DNA of 64,000 bases from Myxococcales bacterium (GCA_029880325.1 JAOUOP010000044.1:1-64000); one strand, 5' to 3'; shown: positions 17,636 to 27,903, numbered from the stretch's first letter. The notes: generated by a model not told the origin, from the sequence alone. Translations and numbers: made by a program.

Positions 17636-18289
17636 ATGAAATCGAAACTTCTGCCGCTCTTGGGGGCCCTCGCGTTCGGCCTCTGCCTCGCCCCCGCCCA
17701 AAGCTCCCTGGCCAAGCCCCTGGAGGGCGACACCGTTCGCATCTTCGGCCTCGGTGAGCTGGGTCTGGGCGGCAGCCTCAGCAACGACGCCTCGATGGGC
17801 GAGGTCGATCTCAGCCCCTCCTATGGCGGCGCCCTGGGCGTCGACTTCGGCCTCCACGACCTCTTCGCCGCAGGACTGATGTTGCGCGTGGTCTCCTACA
17901 AACCGACCGCGGAGATCATCGAAGACCTGCAGGCCAACGCCGTATTGATGGCGATGCAGAGCGGCTCGGTCAACGCCAGCGCCAGCGCCGAGACGGCGGT
18001 GCTCGGCGGCCGCTCGTCAACCTTCGACATCGACCTCTATCCGCGCCTCAGGCTGCCCTTCCCCGCCATCGAGCTCTACGCCATGGTGCCCTTCGGCCTC
18101 AGCACACTTTCGCCGCCGGACGGGGCCGAGTCCGAAGGCGGCTGGAACTTCGGCATCCACGGCGGCGTGGGCCTGCGGATGATCGCCGTGCTCCAAATCA
18201 TCGCCCAATTCGGCCACAGCTGGCACTACTTCGACAGCGGCGACATCAGCGAGACCACCTTGAACCTTGGCCTCGCGCTCGGCTTTTAG
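17636..18289 (+). CDS. Outer-membrane beta-barrel-like protein
   Basis: A 217-residue exported protein with a Sec signal peptide cut near SSLAKP. Alternating hydrophobic residues (DIDLYPRLRLPF, IELYAMVPFGLS, GIHGGVGLRMI) and a final LNLGLALGF ending in Phe indicate an eight-to-ten-stranded outer-membrane barrel. No named family is recognised. The ATG at 17636 is the natural start of the signal peptide. The gene is divergent from the GT-C-like gene. Confidence 0.7.
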   Translation: MKSKLLPLLGALAFGLCLAPAQSSLAKPLEGDTVRIFGLGELGLGGSLSNDASMGEVDLSPSYGGALGVDFGLHDLFAAGLMLRVVSYKPTAEIIEDLQANAVLMAMQSGSVNASASAETAVLGGRSSTFDIDLYPRLRLPFPAIELYAMVPFGLSTLSPPDGAESEGGWNFGIHGGVGLRMIAVLQIIAQFGHSWHYFDSGDISETTLNLGLALGF

Positions 18290-18490
18290 AGCAGCGACCG
18301 GTCACAGGCGTCCGAATCCTGCGCAATCGCGCTTCTGCACGGGAAAGCACGGCGGGCGCCGGCGATCGGCCCCGGGACTGGAAAAAAGCCTCGATCCGCT
18401 CTACACCACCCACGCCCGAGGCGCGCCCCGTGCGGCGCCCGGCCCACCGCATCCCGCGCCCTACGGGGCCTGCCGAATGGAGCGTGCATC

Positions 18491-20137
18491 GTGACGACAG
18501 CGACCGACGAATTGGGACTCGAAGCAGCCGAACGCCTGGCCAGGGCGGCCACGGAACTCACCGAAGCCGCCCGCCAGCGCATGGTGGAGCTGACCGAGGG
18601 CGGCCGTCAGATCGATGCCCATCAGGTGACCGCCGACCGCGTCGCCTACGCCGCCACCGAAGCGCGCGCCGCCAGCGAGTTGGTCGCGCTCGTGCGCGGT
18701 GACGAAGCGCCGGGGCTGCCGGTGCAGTTCGCCGTGGCCGGCGCCGCCGACCTGGCCAAGACCGCCCACGACCGCATCTGGCCCGTGGTCGAGCAGCTCG
18801 GCCTGGGCGAAGAAACGCTGGCCAAGACCTACCCCGACGAAGTGCGGCAGCTGTTGCGCCGGGCGCTGTCGGACGACCTGATCTGCGCCCTGGGCCGCAG
18901 CGTGGCTGAACAGGGCGGCAAAGTTTTCCCCGCGCTCGACGAAATGCACGACGAAGTGCGCCGCAGCGTGCGGCAATTCGCCGACAAGGAAATCGCGCCC
19001 CACGCCGAGCACATCCACCGCCACGACGACCTGGTACCCGAGCGCTTCATCGAGCAAATCGGCGAGCTGGGCTACTTCGGCATGAGCGTACCCGAGCAAT
19101 ACGGCGGCGCCGAAATGGGCAACCTGGCCATGATCCTCACCACCGAGGAACTCTCGCGCGCCTCGCTGGCCTCGGGCGGGTCGCTGATCACGCGCCCCGA
19201 AATCCTCACCAAGGCCCTCTTGGCCGGCGGCACCGACGAACAGAAGAGCACCTGGCTGCCCAAAATCGCCACCGGCGAGCTGATGGTCGCCATCAGCGTC
19301 ACCGAGCCCAACGTGGGCAGCGACGTGGCCTCGGTCAGCTGCAAGGCCACCCCCGGCGAAGTCGACGGCAAGAAGGGCTACCTGATAGACGGCGCCAAAG
19401 CCTGGTGCACCTTCGCCGGCCGCGCCGACGTCATCGCCCTGCTCGTTCGCACCAACCCCGACTCCAGCGCTGGCGCCAAGGGCCTATCGCTCTTCGTGGT
19501 GCCCAAGCCGCGCTTCGAAGGCCACGAATTCGAGGTCAAGCAAGACCACGGGGGCACCCTCGTGGGCAAAGCCGACGCAACCGTGGGTTATCGCGGCATG
19601 CACTCCTTCACGCTCGGCTTCGAAAACTTCTTCGTACCGGCGGAAAACCTGGTGGGCCTGGACAAGGGCCAGGGCCGCGGCTTCTACCTGCAAATGGCGG
19701 GCTTCGCCGCGGGGCGTTTGCAGACCGGCGGTCGCGCCTGCGGCGTCGGCCAGGCTGCGCTCGAAGTCAGCTGCGACTACGTCAACCAGCGCGTCCAGTT
19801 CAAAAAGCCCACCATCGAATTCCAGCTCACCCAATACAAACTCGGCCGCATGGCCGCGCGCCTGGCCGCAGCCCGCGCCATCACCTACACGGCCGCCCGC
19901 GCCATGGACGAAGACGAGCGCGTGGCCGCCCCGCTGGCAGCCCAGGCCAAACTCCTGAGCTGCGACGTGGCGGTTGAAATCACCCAGGACGGCCAGCTGC
20001 TGCACGGCGGCTGGGGCTACGCCGAGGAATACCCCATCAGCCGCTACGTGGTGGACGCGCTGGTGCTGCCGATCTTCGAGGGCGTGAAACCGATCCTGTC
20101 GCTGAAGGTCGTGGCGCGCAGCTTGTTTGCGAGCTGA
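18491..20137 (+). CDS. mcd: Methylsuccinyl-CoA dehydrogenase-like acyl-CoA dehydrogenase
   Basis: A 548-residue FAD-dependent acyl-CoA dehydrogenase. The length and the N-terminal extension of about 150 residues are those of (2S)-methylsuccinyl-CoA dehydrogenase, which converts methylsuccinyl-CoA to mesaconyl-CoA in the ethylmalonyl-CoA pathway. Ordinary family members have about 380 residues. The catalytic domain has EEFGG-like PEQYGG, TEPNVGSDVAS, KAWCTFAGRADVIALLVRTNP, VGYRGMHSFTLGF and the C-terminal QLLHGGWGYAEEYP. No other gene of the pathway is in the window, so an AidB-like or other long dehydrogenase cannot be excluded. The ATG at 18491 gives a standard start. Confidence 0.7.
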   Translation: MTTATDELGLEAAERLARAATELTEAARQRMVELTEGGRQIDAHQVTADRVAYAATEARAASELVALVRGDEAPGLPVQFAVAGAADLAKTAHDRIWPVVEQLGLGEETLAKTYPDEVRQLLRRALSDDLICALGRSVAEQGGKVFPALDEMHDEVRRSVRQFADKEIAPHAEHIHRHDDLVPERFIEQIGELGYFGMSVPEQYGGAEMGNLAMILTTEELSRASLASGGSLITRPEILTKALLAGGTDEQKSTWLPKIATGELMVAISVTEPNVGSDVASVSCKATPGEVDGKKGYLIDGAKAWCTFAGRADVIALLVRTNPDSSAGAKGLSLFVVPKPRFEGHEFEVKQDHGGTLVGKADATVGYRGMHSFTLGFENFFVPAENLVGLDKGQGRGFYLQMAGFAAGRLQTGGRACGVGQAALEVSCDYVNQRVQFKKPTIEFQLTQYKLGRMAARLAAARAITYTAARAMDEDERVAAPLAAQAKLLSCDVAVEITQDGQLLHGGWGYAEEYPISRYVVDALVLPIFEGVKPILSLKVVARSLFAS

Positions 20138-20157
20138 GGGTCGCGGGCCCCGCTCTC

Positions 20158-20425
20158 GTGCCGGGCCGCGAGATCCGCTCGGAAAACCTCGAGCGCATCA
20201 CGCCGGGCGCCGTAGTCACCCGGGGCCTGGGGCGCTCCTACGGCGACAGCTCACTGCCGCCGGACGGCGTACTGGAACCGGTGGGCACCACGCTGGCGAC
20301 CGCATCTTGAGTTTCGCCCCGGATACGGGCGTCCTACTCGCAGAAGCCGACCTGCCATTGGTGGAACCCAATCGCGTGCTGCTTCCGCGCGGGTGGTTCA
20401 CGTCGGTCACGTCGACAGGCCGGAC
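20158..20425 (+). pseudogene. Decayed FAD-linked oxidase (DprE1-like) fragment
   Basis: The plus strand reads VPGREIRSENL then RGLGRSYGDSSLPPDGV, the FAD-binding N-terminus of DprE1-like oxidases (COG0277). A frame change at about 20297, consistent with loss of one base, hits a TGA at 20308. The reading continues in another frame as DRILSFAPDTGV and LLPRGWFTSVT, then stops matching near 20425. Most of the enzyme is gone, so this is a remnant of a gene that ran in the same direction as the preceding acyl-CoA dehydrogenase gene. Confidence 0.75.
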
Positions 20426-21085
20426 CCAAGGGGCCTCCCTGGCGGAGAACGAAACGAGCTGCGCCGACGCCAAGCTCATGCTGAGAGCGCTCGGTGACGT
20501 TCCGGAGACGCACTTCGACGTGTGAACGGAGGCCGGTGACCCCGCTACCAACACAGCGAGGCGGGGCTTGCAGCAGGGCTTCTTCCGTTTGATCGATAGG
20601 CAGGTGCAGGCTGTGTGGCCGGGCGCTCGCCGCACAAACTGCCATGGGTTTATCTTCAGCGCACCTGGGAGCAGCGGGCTCGGCCAGGCGGCGGTTCAGG
20701 GTGGACTCGGTGTTGGAATTGGCCGTGTGCGGTTTCCCTCGCGGTCGTCGCCCCAGGTGGGTGCGGAGCTGGCAATTGTAGGGGGCGTCGGTGTCCGGCG
20801 TCGACCGCGGAGATGGGGATTGCCCGGTGCGGTTCCCTGAAGGTGGTCCTCGATGAACTGTCGCTACGTCGAGGAAAGCGCGAAGCCCGCGACAACTCTG
20901 TTTGCAGCCGCTGATCTCGCAACAGACGCGGTGTCGATGGTCGAAACGGGTCAGAAATCGCCGACAGCCGGTCGGACTGCCAAATTCGACAAACCGCAAG
21001 CCACCGCCGACATCACTACCATGGGGTATGGGCCCACCCGCCGGAACCAAGGCCCCCCCTCCTCAGCGCCCCCCCCGAGCGGCTC
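20426..21085. other. Gene-poor stretch after the pseudogene
   Basis: About 660 bases in which I see no supported gene, RNA or repeat. Frames are short and have no recognisable motifs. Base composition is less GC-rich than in the flanking genes, so the stretch may be foreign or decayed DNA. Confidence 0.4.
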
Positions 21086-24000
21086 CTACGCCCCTCCCGC
21101 CCGCACCTGCTGCCGATGACGCAACGCGATATCGCCGGCCCACAGTCTGAGTAACTCACGGCCAAGAGCATCCTGAAACGGACTCTGGCCACGCTCGGCC
21201 TGCAGCCCGCTCAGCGCCGCGACCACGTCGTCACACAGCAAGAGCCCGACCCGCGCAGCCAGGCCGCGTACGGCCCCGATCCATGCCTCCAGATCGATGG
21301 CACCCGCCGAAGCCAGCGCCGCCGCGGCATCGTCGACCTTTTTGCGCGAAAGCCACGGGATCGCCTTGGACACCGCCTTCTCGGCCGTGTCGAGTTCGGC
21401 TGCGCTGGCGATGCCCTCACCGTAGCCCGCCTGTTGGCGCCGCACCGTGGCGGCCAGCTCGATCGCCAGCTCGTGGGGATCGAGGGCGTCGAGCGCCGAC
21501 AGGCCGTGTGCGTGCATGAACAATGCGCGCGTCAGCTGGAAGACCATGGCGGTCTTGGGCAAGGTGGCCACGCTGCGCGGCACCATCAGCGCGATGGGCT
21601 CGCTCAAGACCACATCGATGGCGGCGCCCGCTTGCTGGTGCACGTAAAGGTCGAAGTCGCTGGCGCCGACACAGCGCGCAACCCGATCGGCCGCCATGCG
21701 CAGCGGCTCGTTGGACTCTTCGGCCACCCGATCGCGACGGCTGACGCCGTAGCGCCCGAGATCGGCTGGATGCAGCCGACTCAGAACCGGCAGCAGCGTG
21801 TGGGCCAGCACCGCGGCCGGCCCCTGAATCAGCCCCATCGGATCGAGTTCGCCGAGCAGCTTGGCGGAGACCGGATCCCCACTGGCCACTGGCATCGCTT
21901 GACGCGCAGTCAAGGCCACGCGCTGCTCGCCCTCGGCGGCGTCGAGCAAGAGCAGCGGCTGGCCGATGGCCGCCGCCTCGTCCTGACGCCCCGACGCCTC
22001 GTGCGCCGCAGCCAGGCCGGCCCACAGCGTCGCCTGCTCGGGGTGTTCGGCCAGCTGCGCGCGGTAGACCTCCACGGCCCGATCGCTGCCCCCCTGGGAA
22101 AGCAAAAGCCGCGCATAGCGATCCCAGAGTTCGGGATCGTCGGGCTCCCGGCGACTGGCCTCCTCCAGCGTGAGCAAGGCGCGTTTGGCGTCGCGCAGTC
22201 CTTCGAGTTGGGCGCCAGCGATGGCCACGGCGCTCTTGCCGACGCGCCGCCCGGCCTGACGCTCGAGATCCATGTAGCCGCGCATGGCTTCGATGTAGCG
22301 CTCCCAGCTGAAGTGCTCCCCGATCTGCCGGCGGTAGCTGGCGTCCGCCTGGGAGCCCGGCCCCTGGATGCCCAGGGCCTCGAAGCTCGTCTGCTCTGCG
22401 TCCTCCAGCTTGCCCTGCTGGATTTGACCGCGCGCAAGTGCAAGCAGAGCCTGGGCCCGACTCGCCTCGTCGGACGCCGTCTCTACCAGTCGCGCCGCGA
22501 TCTCCAGACCCGCGTCGATGCGGCCGGCCTGCTGGTGCAGCCCGCCCATCAGGGCCAGCGCCTCACGGTTGTCCGGCTCGATGCGCAAGACGTCCTTGAG
22601 GCTGCGCTCGGCCTGGGCCAAGTCGCCCAATCGCTCGATGGCCAGGCGCGCCAGGGCCAGCTGCGCCCGGGCCCTGAGCTCGCGATCGGTGCTGGCCTCG
22701 ATGCAAGTCTCGAGCGTGCTGGCGGCCCGCGCCCACTGGCCGCTGGCGTTGAGCAGCGCCGCCAGCAGCTGCAGCGCCGGCACATGCCGCGATTCCTGCG
22801 AAAGCGCGCGCTCGGCGGCGTTGATGCCCGCGGTCAGATCGCCGAGCTTACTCGAACGCAGACTCGCCACCTCCGTGTAGAGTTCGGCCGCGCGCTGCCC
22901 ACCACCGCAGCGGTCGGCCGCCCGTGAGAGCAACTCACACAGCCGCGCGAGTTCACCGCTGGTTTGCAAGAGCTCGATCAGCAGCCGCGCCGCCTCCGTC
23001 GAGGCGGGCTCGAGATCGAGGGCCTGCTCCAGATCCTGCACCGCGCTGGCCGTATCGAGCCCATCGCGATGGGCCCGCGCCGCCGCCAGAAAGAGCGTGA
23101 CCGCGAGACCGCTGTCGGTGCCCACGCGCCGCTCGCGCCGCGCCGCTTCAGACAGCGCCCCCGCCTCGCCCAGGGCGAGTGCGACCCGCGAAAGCCCGCG
23201 CGTGGCCACCAGGCTCTCGGCATCGAGCGCCAGCGCCATGCGGTAGGCCGGCAGCGCCCGCTCCGGACTGTCCTGTTCGTAGCGCTCGGCGACCTCCAGG
23301 TGGTGGCGTGCAGCGGCCATGGGGTCGCCTTCGGCTCCTGCCAAAACCGAGAGATGGGCGATCACCTCCCCGTCGGCGCCGCGCGAGCGAGCGTCGTCGA
23401 TGAGGGCTTGCAGCGCTTCGAGGTCGCCGCCACTGAGTTCCAGGAGCTCGCGGTAGGCCCCGCTCGCGGTCTCCTCTTCGTCATCGGCAGCGCCGGCCTC
23501 GAGACGCAGGTGGGCCAGGTCGCGCAGCAGCGATGCCCGATAGGCCAGGTCGGAACAGTGGCCCAGGTGTCGCTCGTAGAGCCCGCCCAGCTGCTGTCGA
23601 TCCTTGGGCTGCGAGAGCGCGCCCTCCAACGCAAGCATCGCGCCCAGGTGGCTCGGCGCCCGCTCGAGCAGCGCCGTGTAGCTGGCCATGGCCGCCTTGG
23701 TATCACCGAGCAACTCGGCCTCCACCGCGGCGGCGCGGAAGAGCGCCTCGAGCCCCAACCAGGGCTCGGCCGTCGCCTCGGCCTCTTCGCGCAAGACCTT
23801 GGACAGGCCCCGATAGTCACCGCCTGCGGCCACCAGCCGCGAGCGGGCGTCGGCGGCCGGGCGGAAATCCGGAGCCGCCGTCAGCGCACGCGCGTAGGCG
23901 GCCAGCGCCCGCTTCGGATCGTCGAGCTCCTGCTCGTAGACCATGCCCTGCTCGAACGCCAGGTGCGCCACTTCGCGGTCGCTGCGGCTGCTGTCGATGC

Positions 24001-26434
24001 GGGCCTGCAGGGCCCGGGTCAGGTCTTCATGGCGGCGTGCCTTGCGCAAGGCCGACAAAAGCGCGCGATGCGCTGCCAGGTGGCCGGGGTCGGCATCGAG
24101 AGCGCGCGCGTAGTGCTCGACGGCATCGTCGACGCGCCCGATCTGAAGCTCGCACAGCCGCCCCATCTCCGTCGCGAGCGTGGCCTGATCCTCCGCAGAT
24201 GTAGCCACCGAGAGGCGCTGCTCAAACGTGGTCAGAAGCTCATCCCAGCGCTGTTCGCGGCGGTAGATCTCCGACAGACGACGCAGTGCCAGGCGGTGCT
24301 CACCGTCCACCTCGAGCAAACGCCGCAAGCGCTCGACGGCCAGCGCCGGCTGCTCCATGCGATCGGCGGCGACACAGGCAGCGCGGTACATCAGGTCCGC
24401 CCAGCGCGGCCCCGCGTCGAGCAACTGCGCTTCGCGATCGAGGTATTGCAGCAAGCGGCCGTAGTCGCTGGCGCGATCGGCCGCGCGCTGCAGCGCGTGC
24501 ATCGCCATCAGATCGCGTTCATCGCGCTCGAGGATGCGCTCATAGGCATGTATCGCCGCGGCGAAGTCACCCAGCCGATCCTCGCGGATGGCGCCGATGC
24601 GCATGAGGTAATCCTTGGCCTGCGCAGCGTCGGCCGCATGATCGACGACGCGCTCGTAAACCTCGGCCAGCTCCTCGAAGCGACCCAGGCCGGGCAGTAG
24701 TCGGTCGAGCGCCCTGAGCGAAAGCCCGTGATCGGGGACCAGGGCCAGGGCCGCCTTGTAGCGCTCGACCGCCGCCGCCGCGTCATCGAGCCCGCTCTCC
24801 TCGATCTCCCCAAGGCGAGCGAGCAGATCGGCGCGGGCCGCGGGCTCGCCCTCGAATTCGAGCTCGCTCTGGTAGACCTTCAGCAGGCCCCTTTGCTGGC
24901 CCGAGCGCGCATAGAGCCCCCGCAGGGCCGTGCGCACCGGCTGGTGCCCCGGATCGATTTCGAGCGCCTGCAAATAGTGGCGTTCGGCAAGGGCGATGTC
25001 CTGCAGCTCCCGCTCGGCGATCTCACCCATGCGGTAGCTCAGTTCAACCCGATCGAAGACCTCGGTGGTCACCGAAAGCTGCTGTTCGAGCACCGGCAAA
25101 AGCTCGGCGTGGCGACCGCCGCGGGTCAGCAATTCGGCCAGCCGCGAAAGCCACACGCGATCGTCGGGCAACTGCGCCACCGCCGCGCGCAGCGCCGCGA
25201 TGCCCTCATCGAGTTCGCTCAGGTGCTCGACCAGAACCTCGGCCATGCGCGCCTGGGCCGCAGCTGCCACCGCCGGCTGCTGTGCCCGAGCCGACTCCTG
25301 CTCCAGCGCCTGCACCAACTTGCGCCACTGGCCCTGCGAATAGGAGAGCCGCTTGATCGCCTCGCCTGCACCGCCCACGTCCGGGTCCAGCGCCAGCGCT
25401 GCCAGGTAGAGTTCCAGCCCCTGCCCGGGCGCGTCGAGGCGCAGCTCGGAAAGACGCGCCCGCTCGGCGATCAGCGCTGCCCTGAGCGACGGATCCTGCT
25501 CGACGGCCGCGGCCATTTGTTCGAGGGTGCGATCGAGTTCGCCAAAGCGCCCCAGCTCACGCTCGAGCCGCGCCGCCGCGCGTAGGGCGTCGAGGTTTTT
25601 GGCGTCCAGTCCGACGGCGCGCTGGTAGGCGTCGAGCGCATCGGGCTTGCGCTTGAGACGTGTTTCGAGCAGTTGGCCCTCTTCGTAGAGCAGGCGAGCG
25701 CGCTCGGCCGGCGTGCTGCACTGGGCCAGCTCGGCTTCGAAGAGCGGCACGGCATCGGCATTCTTGCCCTGGGACAATAACGCCCGCCGCGCGCCGCGAA
25801 TGGCCGAGACGTTGTCCGCCTGTAGCTCGTGGGCCTTGAGGAAGTGCCCCGCGGCGCGCTTGAAGTCGGCGCCGCCAGCCGTGCTGGCGTAGAGCGAGCC
25901 GAGGTCGTGGTGCAGTCGGAAACGCCGAAAACGATCGTCTTCCTTGCGCAGGGCCGCCTCCATCGAGGCCGCCAGCGGCTCGGCGCCGAGGTTCACAGCA
26001 GCAGCCCCCGCATCGATCGCTGCCACGGACGGCTCGACGGAAGGCCGGGCCGCCCCAAGGCCAGTCAAGGACGGGCGCGGGGCGATCGCTCCCATAGACT
26101 TCGGGGGTGACGGCACCGAGGTCCTCCGGGGCGGGCTCGGCGTGCTGGATCGTAGCGCCGGCATTTGCCCCGACGGCGTGGGAGGCGTGGGCTTGGGAGC
26201 GTCGGTTGATCGCCCGCTCACGGCCGCCCCTGGTACAGCGGGCGGAGCCGCCGGACGCCGTCGCGCCGCGGACGGCGGTGGCGGCGGGCGCGGCGGCGCG
26301 GGCATCAGGTCCTTCGGGTCGAGCTTTTGAAACTCGATCGTCTTCTCGTCCTCGAGTTCTTCGTCCACATCCGGATCATAGAACGGCGCGGCGACAATCC
26401 GAAGCACGTCCCAACGCCGGGTGTTGCCTGGCAT
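21086..26434 (-). CDS. Giant TPR-repeat protein
   Basis: A protein of about 1,780 residues. An acidic N-terminus (ELEDEKTIEF) and a Pro/Ala-rich linker of 100 residues lead into a solenoid of TPR units, recognisable by patterns such as AVERYKAALALVPDHGLSLRAL, that runs from about 180 to 1,530. The last 250 residues form a different helical domain with no recognised catalytic motif. Such proteins act as scaffolds; similar very long TPR proteins are common in Myxococcota, but no specific function can be assigned. The start is uncertain between ATG 26434 and GTG 26467. It is divergent from the DUF4388/J-like gene. Confidence 0.8.
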   Translation of the reverse strand: MPGNTRRWDVLRIVAAPFYDPDVDEELEDEKTIEFQKLDPKDLMPAPPRPPPPPSAARRRPAAPPAVPGAAVSGRSTDAPKPTPPTPSGQMPALRSSTPSPPRRTSVPSPPKSMGAIAPRPSLTGLGAARPSVEPSVAAIDAGAAAVNLGAEPLAASMEAALRKEDDRFRRFRLHHDLGSLYASTAGGADFKRAAGHFLKAHELQADNVSAIRGARRALLSQGKNADAVPLFEAELAQCSTPAERARLLYEEGQLLETRLKRKPDALDAYQRAVGLDAKNLDALRAAARLERELGRFGELDRTLEQMAAAVEQDPSLRAALIAERARLSELRLDAPGQGLELYLAALALDPDVGGAGEAIKRLSYSQGQWRKLVQALEQESARAQQPAVAAAAQARMAEVLVEHLSELDEGIAALRAAVAQLPDDRVWLSRLAELLTRGGRHAELLPVLEQQLSVTTEVFDRVELSYRMGEIAERELQDIALAERHYLQALEIDPGHQPVRTALRGLYARSGQQRGLLKVYQSELEFEGEPAARADLLARLGEIEESGLDDAAAAVERYKAALALVPDHGLSLRALDRLLPGLGRFEELAEVYERVVDHAADAAQAKDYLMRIGAIREDRLGDFAAAIHAYERILERDERDLMAMHALQRAADRASDYGRLLQYLDREAQLLDAGPRWADLMYRAACVAADRMEQPALAVERLRRLLEVDGEHRLALRRLSEIYRREQRWDELLTTFEQRLSVATSAEDQATLATEMGRLCELQIGRVDDAVEHYARALDADPGHLAAHRALLSALRKARRHEDLTRALQARIDSSRSDREVAHLAFEQGMVYEQELDDPKRALAAYARALTAAPDFRPAADARSRLVAAGGDYRGLSKVLREEAEATAEPWLGLEALFRAAAVEAELLGDTKAAMASYTALLERAPSHLGAMLALEGALSQPKDRQQLGGLYERHLGHCSDLAYRASLLRDLAHLRLEAGAADDEEETASGAYRELLELSGGDLEALQALIDDARSRGADGEVIAHLSVLAGAEGDPMAAARHHLEVAERYEQDSPERALPAYRMALALDAESLVATRGLSRVALALGEAGALSEAARRERRVGTDSGLAVTLFLAAARAHRDGLDTASAVQDLEQALDLEPASTEAARLLIELLQTSGELARLCELLSRAADRCGGGQRAAELYTEVASLRSSKLGDLTAGINAAERALSQESRHVPALQLLAALLNASGQWARAASTLETCIEASTDRELRARAQLALARLAIERLGDLAQAERSLKDVLRIEPDNREALALMGGLHQQAGRIDAGLEIAARLVETASDEASRAQALLALARGQIQQGKLEDAEQTSFEALGIQGPGSQADASYRRQIGEHFSWERYIEAMRGYMDLERQAGRRVGKSAVAIAGAQLEGLRDAKRALLTLEEASRREPDDPELWDRYARLLLSQGGSDRAVEVYRAQLAEHPEQATLWAGLAAAHEASGRQDEAAAIGQPLLLLDAAEGEQRVALTARQAMPVASGDPVSAKLLGELDPMGLIQGPAAVLAHTLLPVLSRLHPADLGRYGVSRRDRVAEESNEPLRMAADRVARCVGASDFDLYVHQQAGAAIDVVLSEPIALMVPRSVATLPKTAMVFQLTRALFMHAHGLSALDALDPHELAIELAATVRRQQAGYGEGIASAAELDTAEKAVSKAIPWLSRKKVDDAAAALASAGAIDLEAWIGAVRGLAARVGLLLCDDVVAALSGLQAERGQSPFQDALGRELLRLWAGDIALRHRQQVRAGGA

Positions 26435-26641
26435 GCAACACAAGTGCGTCCAATCGAGGTTCTGCACCTACAACCCGACTTGGCCATTCGGTTTGAAGGT
26501 CCAAATCGACTCGAAGACAAGAAATTTCCCATCGCTCGGCTTGGTTGCTGCGCATTTATTGGTAGTGTCGCCAACACCCGCGCGCCATGGTGGCGAGGGC
26601 TTTTGCCCGCTGCCGCCCACTATTGGTCCGTCATCAGCAGC

Positions 26642-27892
26642 GTGCCCAACTACAGAAAACAAATCACCGCCCCTTTCCACGCGAGGACCGGCAGCGCCCC
26701 GCTGGCCACGCCCTTCGTCCACGCGATCGTTCAGACGCGCAGCAAAGCCAGAAACGGCACCCTCGAGGTCACGCGCTCTCCGGACTCCACCATGCGCCTG
26801 CTGTGCGAGGCTGGGCGTGTGGTGGCAGCCTGCGGCCGCTCGGAGCTGCTTTCGCGGCACCAGCTTATTTCACTTGTGGTTGAATACTGCGGCCTGGCCG
26901 GCTGCAACCTGAGCTGGCACGACGAGGTCGACCTGGTCAGCTTTGCCCGCCATGTCTTGCGAGGCGACGTCGATCCGCTGATGGCCATCGCCGAAGCCGC
27001 GCGCAAGGATCCCTGCGCAAAGATGGCCGACGCCTCGTTCTCGAGCGCCGACCCGACCATCCTGCGGCTGGCCGACGACTTCTCGCTATCACCCTACGAC
27101 TTCAACCTGGAGGAACGCCTGGTCATCGGCGTGCTCTCGCGCGGCGCGACCACCGCCACCGCCCTGACCTCGCGCGCGGGTGTGGACGCACGCCTCGTGC
27201 GCCGCGTGCTCTACGTGCTGCGCTTGACCGGCGGACTGAAGTCCAACCAACAGCAGCCACAGGTCGAGGTCCTCGGCGGGCGACCCTCGCCGCTGGCGTT
27301 GCGGGGCGGCGACGAAGCGCACGCGCCCCCCCGGCGCCCCACCACCAGGCCCCAATACAGCGGCGCCTTCGCGATGCCGAAACCGCCGCCCCAGCTGTCG
27401 CGACCGACGCCACCGAGGAGCGAGGCTGGCAGCTACCGCTTGAGCGGCGTCTCGGTCGACAAGATCGAGATCGAAGGGACGCGCCAGGCGCTCTCCACGC
27501 CGCCGGTCGGCCATGGCCCTTCCAGCATTCCCCCGGCGCGCACGTCGGGGGTGGCGCCCCGCCTGCCCGCCCCTCCGAGCACGCTACCGGAGCGGCTGGT
27601 ACGACGCTGGGAGCACCTGATCGAGCGCTATCGCAGCCTCGATCTGGAGACTCACTTTCAGTTATTGCGCGTCTCGCGCGCCGCGAGCGAGGCCGAGATG
27701 ACCCAGGCCTACTTTCACCAGGTCGACCGCTGGTCGCCCGACAACCTCCCGACCGAGCTGGCCCCGCTGCGTCCCTACGCCGAGTCGATCGTGGCGCGCT
27801 TGGCCGAGGCCTTTGCCGTGGTGCGCGATCCAGCCGCCCGCGCCGCCTACATCCACGAGCTGGCAACCCGCGACGATCGCCAGGCTCGCTGA
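26642..27892 (+). CDS. DUF4388-like protein with degenerate J domain
   Basis: A cytoplasmic protein of about 416 residues. The N-terminal region, with GTLEVTRSPDSTMRLLCEAGRVVAACGRSELL, resembles DUF4388 (a domain of signalling proteins). A Pro/Arg-rich linker follows, and the last 90 residues look like a DnaJ domain: HFQLLRVSRAASEAEMTQAY and AEAFAVVRDPAARAAYIHEL. The HPD tripeptide of true J domains reads SPD after YFHQVDRW, so stimulation of Hsp70 ATPase is unlikely. No clear Shine-Dalgarno sequence marks the GTG at 26642, which is provisional. Cellular role unknown. Confidence 0.7.
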   Translation: MPNYRKQITAPFHARTGSAPLATPFVHAIVQTRSKARNGTLEVTRSPDSTMRLLCEAGRVVAACGRSELLSRHQLISLVVEYCGLAGCNLSWHDEVDLVSFARHVLRGDVDPLMAIAEAARKDPCAKMADASFSSADPTILRLADDFSLSPYDFNLEERLVIGVLSRGATTATALTSRAGVDARLVRRVLYVLRLTGGLKSNQQQPQVEVLGGRPSPLALRGGDEAHAPPRRPTTRPQYSGAFAMPKPPPQLSRPTPPRSEAGSYRLSGVSVDKIEIEGTRQALSTPPVGHGPSSIPPARTSGVAPRLPAPPSTLPERLVRRWEHLIERYRSLDLETHFQLLRVSRAASEAEMTQAYFHQVDRWSPDNLPTELAPLRPYAESIVARLAEAFAVVRDPAARAAYIHELATRDDRQAR

Positions 27893-27903
27893 AAGCGACC
27901 GCG

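Noticed and set aside
20426..21085. Insertion sequence remnant
   Set aside because: No transposase motif or terminal inverted repeat could be recognised in any frame.
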